From: Aequitasia blattaphilus
GTDB lineage: Bacteria > Bacillota > Clostridia > Lachnospirales > Lachnospiraceae
DNA length: 64,000 nt
Direction: 5' to 3'
Assembly: GCF_024721305.1 (NCBI RefSeq)
Contig: NZ_JAMXOD010000004.1
Location: 124,001-188,000 of the forward strand
The position numbers and the translations under genes are program-made. This document shows, piece by piece, positions 63,038 to 64,000 of the stretch. How positions within the stretch are numbered: position 1 is the first letter of the stretch; every line of letters starts with the position of its first letter. A model generated the notes under the pieces. It saw only the letters and a list, made by a program, of their open reading frames with translations. It had not been told where the DNA came from and did no database searches.

Positions 63038-63216
63038 TAATGAAACTACCTACAGACCCTGTTATTTTGTTAAGTGTTATCAATACAAAATTACGGGATT
63101 TTTATTCCACTTTAGATGATTTGTGTGAAGATATGTCGATTGAAAAGACGGAATTGGAGAATACCTTAAACAGTATAGATTACCAATACGATAAGAAAAG
63201 AAATCAGTTTGTTTAG
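63034..63216 (+). CDS. DUF4250 family protein
   Basis: A 60-residue protein, LPTDPVILLSVINTKLRDFYSTLDDLCEDMSIEKTELENTLNSIDYQYDKKRNQFV in outline, with the DUF4250 pattern of a small helical domain. It is common in Clostridia; the function is unknown. Start ATG 63034 overlaps the cyclo-ligase stop (ATGA). A second in-frame ATG at 63040 is possible. miaB follows 18 nt later. Confidence 0.8.
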   Translation: MIMKLPTDPVILLSVINTKLRDFYSTLDDLCEDMSIEKTELENTLNSIDYQYDKKRNQFV

Positions 63217-63234
63217 GAAGGAAAAAATAAAGCG

Positions 63235-64000
63235 ATGTCATACAATAAAGAACTACATGACAAAATTGAAAATATTGACTTAAATAGCGAAGCACCAATA
63301 GAAGAGCCACAAAGACAGTATTATTACATAAAAAAAGCAAAGAGCTATATTACAGCCTTATCCCAGAAGCTGGGACGCCCTTTGACTCATAAGGTTGTAA
63401 ATTTCGGTTGTCAGATGAATGCTCGAGATGCCGAAAAGCTCGAGGGAATCTTAGAAGAAATTGGATACGTAAAAGGAGAAGATGAAGATTCAGACTTTGT
63501 TATCTTTAATACCTGTACCGTAAGAGAAAATGCCAACACAAAAGTGTACGGCCGCTTAGGACGATTAAAACCATTGAAGAAGAAAAATTCAAATATGATG
63601 ATTGGTCTGTGTGGCTGCATGATGCAGGAAGAAAACGTAGTTGAAAAACTACGTCAAAGCTATTCCTATGTAGATCTTATTTTTGGCACCCACAATGTAT
63701 ATAAACTGGCTGAGTTAATTGTGAACCGCCTGGAATCAAAGAGCTCCGTCATTGATATATGGGAGGATACCAATAATATTGTGGAGGATCTGCCTTCAGA
63801 ACGAAAATACTCTTTTAAATCCGGTGTCAATATTATGTTTGGATGTAATAATTTCTGTAGTTACTGCATTGTTCCCTACGTAAGAGGACGGGAGAGAAGC
63901 AGAAAAAGCAAAGACATTATAAAAGAAATCCAAGCATTAGTTGCAGACGGCGTGGTAGAGGTCATGCTTCTGGGACAAAATGTAAACTCCTATGGTAAGA
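63235..64000 (+). CDS. miaB: tRNA-2-methylthio-N6-dimethylallyladenosine synthase (N-terminal part)
   Basis: A radical-SAM methylthiotransferase that modifies A37 of tRNAs reading UNN codons. The frame runs off the right edge after 255 codons. After a short N-terminal extension (about 60 residues) the UPF0004 domain has NFGCQMNARDAEK, FNTCTVREN and GLCGCMMQEE, whose three cysteines hold the auxiliary cluster. The radical-SAM motif CNNFCSYC, followed by IVPYVRGRERSR, is near residues 204-211 and typical of MiaB rather than MtaB or RimO. GGAAGGA precedes the ATG. Confidence 0.95.
   Translation, partial: MSYNKELHDKIENIDLNSEAPIEEPQRQYYYIKKAKSYITALSQKLGRPLTHKVVNFGCQMNARDAEKLEGILEEIGYVKGEDEDSDFVIFNTCTVRENANTKVYGRLGRLKPLKKKNSNMMIGLCGCMMQEENVVEKLRQSYSYVDLIFGTHNVYKLAELIVNRLESKSSVIDIWEDTNNIVEDLPSERKYSFKSGVNIMFGCNNFCSYCIVPYVRGRERSRKSKDIIKEIQALVADGVVEVMLLGQNVNSYGK

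Noticed and set aside
1-64000. CRISPR arrays, insertion sequences, prophage or integrative elements
   Set aside because: No spaced direct repeats, transposase, integrase or phage-like proteins are seen, and codon and base use are even. The only repeat-like candidate is the palindromic element at 56117-56274.

Overview
The window is ordinary-composition, AT-rich chromosomal DNA from a low-GC anaerobic Firmicute. The best guess is Clostridia, probably Lachnospiraceae or a close relative. The grounds are AGGAGG-type ribosome binding sites throughout, TTGACA/TATAAT-type promoters, fermentative enzymes (phosphotransacetylase and acetate kinase, iron alcohol dehydrogenase, an Nfn-type transhydrogenase, the NADH sensor Rex), formate-THF ligase, a large acyl-CoA dehydratase activase-like protein, and SpoIIIE/SpoVB-like proteins. 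The taxonomic call is inference from gene content. I see no phage, insertion sequence, transposase or CRISPR array.

Layout. 1-317: tail of a histidinol-phosphatase. 461-5065: glycolytic operon gapA-pgk-tpiA-gpmI. 5132-9388 (minus): a 1418-aa double-activase/HgdB-like fusion. 9560-11886: a rhomboid-like membrane protein with pyk. 12022-14029: TrmB-type regulator with lysA. 14105-14187: tRNA-Leu(CAA). 14339-16332: GNAT acetyltransferase, DUF454 protein and SDR dehydrogenase, each with its own promoter or operator-like dyads. 16444-22957: polA, coaE, a WalJ-like hydrolase, an ACT/UPF0210 pair and a DegV protein. 22949-24157 (minus): tmcAL. 24247-27921: mgtE, then pta-ackA. 27981-37668: yceD-rpmF, plsX-acpP-rnc-smc-ftsY, then threonine deaminase and icd. 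37683-39581 (minus): an ABC-F protein. 39706-51879: rex, nnrD-alr, a CorC-like protein, yebC, a CFI-box protein, metY, ftsK, fhs and a zinc-ribbon/TPR protein. 51977-56068: alcohol dehydrogenase, nfnAB, rlmH. 56270-58774 (minus): a MalT-like LuxR regulator. 59128-64000: phoH-ybeY, a flippase, small DUF genes, 5-formyl-THF cyclo-ligase and the start of miaB.

How the genes fit together. Triose-phosphate oxidation (gapA to gpmI, pyk) feeds pyruvate; pta-ackA and the alcohol dehydrogenase dispose of acetyl-CoA and reducing power; NfnAB links NADH, NADPH and ferredoxin; Rex senses NADH/NAD+. A near-consensus Rex box lies exactly between the -35 and -10 of the alcohol dehydrogenase promoter, so the sensor and one probable target are both visible here.

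The most unusual object is a 158-bp sequence at 56117-56274 that folds on paper into a closed four-way junction: an outer 9-bp stem enclosing three long hairpins. It sits between the rlmH terminator and the end of the LuxR-type gene and overlaps that gene's stop codon. I cannot assign it to a known family; it may be a dispersed palindromic repeat or a structured RNA. Other points of interest are a catalytically dead rhomboid/Derlin-like protein with a zinc ribbon, a dyad centred near -41.5 of the LuxR-gene promoter, several hairpins that appear to serve both as terminator and as part of the next promoter or the opposing gene, and two multidomain proteins of unknown role.
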